A stretch of 64,000 nucleotides of DNA from Porites lobata (Eukaryota > Cnidaria > Anthozoa > Scleractinia > Poritidae): the NCBI GenBank assembly GCA_942486035.1, contig CALNXK010000081.1:1002001-1066000 (forward strand), read 5' to 3'. Positions within the stretch are counted from its first letter, which is position 1. Every line of letters starts with the position of its first letter. Positions 61,101-64,000 of the stretch are shown piece by piece. The translations under genes were made by a program, and so were the position numbers. The notes below the pieces were generated by a model, which made no database searches, was not told the origin of the DNA, and saw only the letters and a list, made by a program, of their open reading frames with translations.

Positions 61101-62607
61101 AGCTATTGTACACTTTTAATTTTTAATGCACATGTCGCTTCTCCATAGAAGACAAATTAAAAAAAAAATGCCCTAGTTTTAATAGCAAAGGTTTACAGCG
61201 AAGAATTACCCTCAAATGCTTTTTTAATTTTTGTCAATAGCTACGTCTGCTGGAAATAGAAGTCACCTAAGTATTTTTAACCCCAAAAAACACAATGATC
61301 CCAATATGCCAATCAAAAAAATGACAGCTGTGTAGTGAAACAGTCGCCAAATATCACTTATTTTAAGGAACATGTCGCGGGTATTTTAAACGGCTAGAAA
61401 CATTTTGGCGTGTGTAATTTGAAACTTATTGCCAGCGGTTTGCAGGTGTTCTGTTGTGCGGAAAAGAAAATAAATAGAACTGACATTGAATTACACTTTC
61501 TACGCTTAACTTATAAGACAATGAATAGTGCCTTGTTTTTGTCAGGGAAAGTACAGCAAGCGAAAATGCTTGTTAAACGCGAGGAGATTATAGAAAGGAG
61601 AATAAGAGCAAAAACCCCTATACAGCCATAATACCCCGCGCCTTCACCCTCCCCAATTCGAGGTTAACTCTACTCGCAGGAGACAACTTCGTGCGTACTC
61701 GCGTATTTCTCGCGCTCTCCCGACCTGAAGGAAGGAGGTAACTAGGATTACTGGAAGAGGAGTAAAAATTCAAGCGAATCTCTAGCAAGCCCCGAATGCG
61801 TTAATGTCTTGAGAGTAAGTGTTATAAAAGTTCTTATCGTGGGCATCGAGCAGAGATTTCCGCTCTTGGCGTTTACGCAGTCTTACGAAGTCGCGTAACC
61901 AACTACGCAACTGACAAGCTACGCGAACGACTTCGAAAACCCTGAAAGCCATGCGAGAGAGAAACCAATGGTGGCTGCGTACGCAACAAATCTAGCAGCT
62001 GCGAGTTGTTCTAATTCGCACGGTATAACGTAAAACCCTCGCTTTCGTTAGTTACATGTATCTGATGGTAACACATATCATTTCAGTGGTAAGGGAAGTC
62101 GGAGCTTATGATATTGTCCAATCTGCTTGCTAGAAGACCACAATCCAACAAAAGAGCTAAAAATAGAACATGTTTTCTATCCTGAAACGGAGTTAAGTGT
62201 GGACGAGGCCTAGTAATGTACATTAGTGCACTTCAAAAATTTATTAGCGACTAGGAAAACGGAAAGTGATCATTGTAATAAAAAATTGTAACAATCAGCT
62301 AATATTTCAGCGAAAGAGGACGGCGAAGGGTCTGCAATAATTGCTCCACTGTCACCAGTTTCACTTAAACTCAGCTAAAAATGGTTGTAAATTAAGAGCC
62401 GAGTAGTAAATATTCCTATGCTACCCGACCAAAATCAACCCCAGAAAAGGAACAATTTAACTGAACGCGTAGAAAATGTTTTACACAATGGCCAAACCAT
62501 CAAGAGCTCACTTTGCTTTCTCACAGAAGCATCAACGTACCTATATCTCTCTCTGTAAAATTTGCGATCAATTCAGCAAGTCCTTTGTTACCACTCACAG
62601 CGGCTAC
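46176..62607 (-). CDS. SHANK: SHANK-family postsynaptic scaffold, 3' part (5' end beyond window)
   Basis: Exons: 62541-62607, 59549-60058, 58827-58919, 57683-57734, 57023-57135, 56520-56644, 55060-55207, 52252-52350, 47390-50025, 46819-46874, 46176-46416; phases agree and give 1379 visible residues. In order: last ankyrin unit (AAVSGNKGLAELIANFTERD), a Ser-rich linker, SH3 (TFVAIRDYRPF; VLYVGEKGYWEGRVGNSTGWF), PDZ (AAGYGFQMRGAN; TPEFPALQYF; GDFILEVNSEDV), the Shank-typical PPPPP...STTLTL segment, one huge proline/serine-rich exon, and C-terminal SAM (MEKAVLDWDCSDVCNWLDS). The large exon holds KPPVPRKPS (49318-49366, cortactin-like ligand) and PPPEF (47465-47506, Homer EVH1 PPxxF type). Family knowledge: Shank links GKAP/PSD-95 complexes to Homer and actin at synapses. 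The 52-nt exon at 57683 is chosen because it alone repairs phase 1 to 2. The acceptor of the exon at 52350 (AG before GTTTCAG) is weak but phase-correct. The remaining ankyrin and N-terminal exons should lie beyond 64000. Confidence 0.93.
47166..47299. repeat. 134-bp foldback element, ACATTACATGG termini
   Basis: 'acattacatgg' and 'gagatacgaaatttctcttct' are mirrored by 'agaagagaaatttcgtatct' and 'ccatgtaatgt'. The phrase 'gagatacgaaatttctcttctcg' also occurs at about 8231 in the adhesion GPCR intron, so it is a family. It lies in the SHANK intron just 3' of the large exon. Confidence 0.88.
50192..50396. repeat. 205-bp foldback element, TAAGGGCCTG termini
   Basis: 'taagggcctgg' is mirrored by 'caggccctta'. 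Inside, 'ggaccccagataggtgag' pairs with 'ctcacctacctggggtctcc', and 'ggtaacccgcctgt' with 'acaggcgggttaac'. It lies in a SHANK intron just upstream of the large exon. Confidence 0.85.
50637..50806. repeat. MITE with GTCAGTTGACGACGGC arms
   Basis: 'agcaacagaacgcgaacgtc' plus 'agttgacgacggc' on the left is mirrored by 'gccgtcgtcaactgacg' plus 'ttttcgtcctgttgct' on the right. Non-coding, SHANK intron. Confidence 0.85.
50950..52122. repeat. composite foldback element with three terminal copies
   Basis: The terminus 'gggcccggttgcataaaac' at 50952 faces inverted copies at about 51668 (ttttatgcaaacgggccc) and 52122 (ttttatgcaaccggtccc). The outer pair has arms of roughly 450 bp (shared 'ccacttaagt', 'cgattttcgtaag', 'gaccacgtaagtg', 'aacgacggcttta'). 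It reads as one inverted-repeat element with a second, inverted copy fused at its end. SHANK intron. Confidence 0.8.
52449..54231 (-). mobile_element. degenerate mariner-type DNA transposon, interrupted
   Basis: Ends carry matching inverted repeats 'ggtgtcccaaaagttcgtt' (52454) and 'aacgaacttttgggacacc' (about 54228). On the minus strand near 52850-53040 a frame reads KKRRGRPKVLNKAAKIVLRK and ARYKIGDSTRKPSPE, resembling the helix-turn-helix region of Tc1/mariner transposases (by recall). The frame is then broken and no catalytic region is seen, so it is inactive. A LINE fragment (53330-54180) occupies much of the interior. Confidence 0.75.
53330..54180 (-). mobile_element. LINE fragment (CR1/L2-like reverse transcriptase C-terminal part)
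   Basis: Minus-strand frames 53918-54157 (RMRLNPKKCKEIVVNF; SYKFLGVIIDENLKWN) and 53569-53871 (VFRSSVRPILEYAVHVWQDI; IESVQKRAF) carry motifs typical of the thumb/connection region downstream of non-LTR reverse transcriptases. The two frames are offset, so it is broken. The 3' end carries an (AAAT)n tail near 53335. 5'-truncated. Confidence 0.85.
55345..56415. repeat. repeat-rich SHANK intron segment: G-run element, (GATA)n and LINE-tail scrap
   Basis: A G-run (about 55349-55358) followed by 'tactcctgggaattc' and 'agacc...ccatacccg' phrases resembles a dispersed element. Its other end ('gttccctcaaaccctatacccg', 56098) abuts a (GATA)n tract at 56144-56164 with a 3'-tail-like 'ctttatttatcc'. 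A further C/G-rich stretch lies at 56340-56412. Open frames here are not supported as genes. Boundaries approximate. Confidence 0.5.
58036..58215 (+). mobile_element. tRNA-derived SINE
   Basis: The head contains 'ttagctcagtcggtagagc' (tRNA A box) and, about 40 nt on, 'gcaggttcgatgacc' (B box with an extra base). A non-tRNA body ('ctccagtacattaggagac') follows. The extra base and lack of a matching acceptor stem argue against a working tRNA. It lies in a SHANK intron between the SH3 exon (58827) and the 52-nt exon at 57734. Confidence 0.7.
60376..61110. repeat. degenerate tandem repeat, four to five units of about 130-150 nt
   Basis: Units restart with 'caccaacagccgacggcaaca' or variants at about 60381, 60435, 60718, 60842 and 60982, and share 'agtcatatctaaattcaaa', 'cctagcaacg' and 'aggaagatc...acagacag'. 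One unit holds an insertion of about 150 nt with a (GAT)n tract. It lies in the SHANK intron between the ankyrin and SH3-side exons. Confidence 0.75.
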
Positions 62608-63629
62608 CTGAAAGATCAAACACATAATGTTCAGAGTTACGGTCAACATTGAGCAGAGAATCTTGTTACCCATTATAGATTTACAGATTGTACTCCCCTT
62701 TAGCCGGCTTAGTAGTATGAATTTTACACGTACTAAAAGTGCAGGTAGAAAATGTTTTAGTTGAAGTCGCAATCGGCAAAGAATAAATACTGCCGGATGA
62801 CGGGAAACACCGACAATCTACAGGATCATATGTCTCTGATCATAAGCGCAGGTGTAGCGATACGCAACCACATGCGCCATAGGCGTTTTTGTTCTCGTGT
62901 ACCAATACACAAGCCACAAGGGAAACGCATTCACACAAAGTTTCCTCGTTCGCGCTACGTCCATACGAGTCCGTTAAACTAGTTTGTTCACGCTTAGGAG
63001 GATCCACACTAAAACGTTACACATATCAACGAACTTGATATCCAGCAATGTGGAAATGTTCGTTTACCTAAAACAATTCAAAATACTGGTTGTTTTTGCG
63101 CCGCACTTTAACAGTTGTTCACTTGTAGGCGGAAGCAGTAAAAACGCTTAGAACCGAAAAGTAGGAAAAAAAAAACCTCATTTCACAGACAAGTGACCTT
63201 AACGAAGTAAAAGAGCAATTTCTCATTCTTTAAGACAGGAAAATAGGCAAAACCACAGTGTTACAAAAAGAGGCTTAACATTTACGGGTCTATTTAAGAA
63301 ACTGTCTTCTGTCCCAAACAGTTCTATTTCTGACTCGGATTCGGCCATTCGCATCTTCATAAGTGGCATTAAACACGAACTAAGAACAACCGCGCGGTAT
63401 CAAACTACTTGCAGGCATTCATAAAAAGAACAGTTACACGTACCGCGAATGTATAAGTATAAGCGTAGAATATCTCAACATAAGGAGCGTAAAAGCTATT
63501 GAACTAGTTGAATCCCAACGAAACAAATGGCCCGGATATGTTACCAATAAGAGTGCTAAAGGAAGCGGCAACCGACGAGAAATAGCACCCATCTTGCAAG
63601 TTATCTACACAGTATCCTTGGATCTTGGT
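62608..63629. other. SHANK intron, no exon recognised
   Basis: Upstream of the last ankyrin exon on the minus strand. No further ankyrin-like exon with a splice acceptor and donor was found before the LINE remnant at the window edge. Confidence 0.5.
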
Positions 63630-64000
63630 GCAGTCTCTCAAGACCGGCGTCCAGCAAATAAAGTAGAAGTTCACAGGAAAGGGGATCGGCCTTATAATCC
63701 TGCAATTTAGCGGCCCGACCTGTATCGCTCAACTCGACTTGCTGTAAAGGTATAGACATCAGGCACCTTAGGCAGCACTGTGAGATTCACAACATCTTGG
63801 TCGAGTTCCAACATGGTTTAAGAAAGGGTCGATCATGTGAGATTCAGCTGATCACTGTTCTTGATGATATTTCTAAATGGAGGGATGATGTTCGGAATGT
63901 GGATGATGTGCTGATTATGGATCGCAGTAAATACACCACGTCTTCTCGCAAAACTGAAGGGGCACAGTGGGAACTTAAGGTCGGGGATATGAGAGTGGTA
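63630..64000 (+). mobile_element. LINE reverse-transcriptase remnant, running off the window
   Basis: From about 63773 one + frame stays open to the window end and reads EFQHGLRKGRSCEIQLITVL, a motif typical of CR1/L2/Rex-type reverse transcriptases. Upstream, 'caagaccggcgtccagcaaa' and 'aggaaaggggatcgg' look like frame-shifted remains of the preceding motif. Degenerate and incomplete. Confidence 0.75.

Noticed and set aside
63300..63375. Minus-strand start reading MAESESEIELFGTEDS
   Set aside because: Looks like a possible first exon but has no good donor and no recognisable continuation, so it was not annotated.

Overview
This is a metazoan nuclear window that reads most like an anthozoan cnidarian, probably a stony coral (inference). 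It is AT-rich, its genes are split into short exons with GT-AG introns, and it is full of small inverted-repeat elements and tRNA-derived SINEs. All gene models below were built by hand from open frames, splice sites and intron phases. No cDNA or database search was available.

Region 1 (1-18.5 kb) holds receptors. A single-exon rhodopsin-like GPCR lies on + at 3.2-4.1 kb. On the minus strand, 15415 down to 5993, is an adhesion-GPCR-type gene: signal peptide, von Willebrand A domain with a MIDAS motif, Ser/Thr-rich mucin-like stalk, GAIN domain, GPS cleavage motif and first transmembrane helix. Helices 2-7 were not found downstream.

Region 2 (18.5-43.1 kb) is a cluster of five Dickkopf-like genes in the order +, -, +, -, -. 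Each encodes a secreted protein with a signal peptide, an N-terminal cysteine-rich domain (C1), a very short linker and a C-terminal colipase-like cysteine domain (C2). In all five the reading frame closes exactly across every proposed intron, giving predicted proteins of 200, 220, 211, 355 and 288 residues. The last two have long charged or Ser-rich N-terminal extensions and an eight-cysteine C2, against ten in the other three. These are candidate secreted modulators of Wnt signalling.

Region 3 (46.2-62.6 kb, minus strand) is the 3' two-thirds of a SHANK postsynaptic scaffold gene: end of the ankyrin block, SH3, PDZ, the Shank-specific STTLTL segment, an exon of about 2.6 kb encoding the proline-rich region with Homer-like and cortactin-like ligand motifs, and the C-terminal SAM domain. 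Its 5' part should lie beyond position 64000.

Between and inside the genes are many non-coding elements: foldback elements and MITEs (two share 9-bp target duplications), a degenerate mariner-type transposon with a LINE fragment inside it, two tRNA-derived SINEs, a LINE reverse-transcriptase remnant at the right edge, several microsatellites, and tandem repeats in a SHANK intron and directly behind a Dickkopf-like stop codon.
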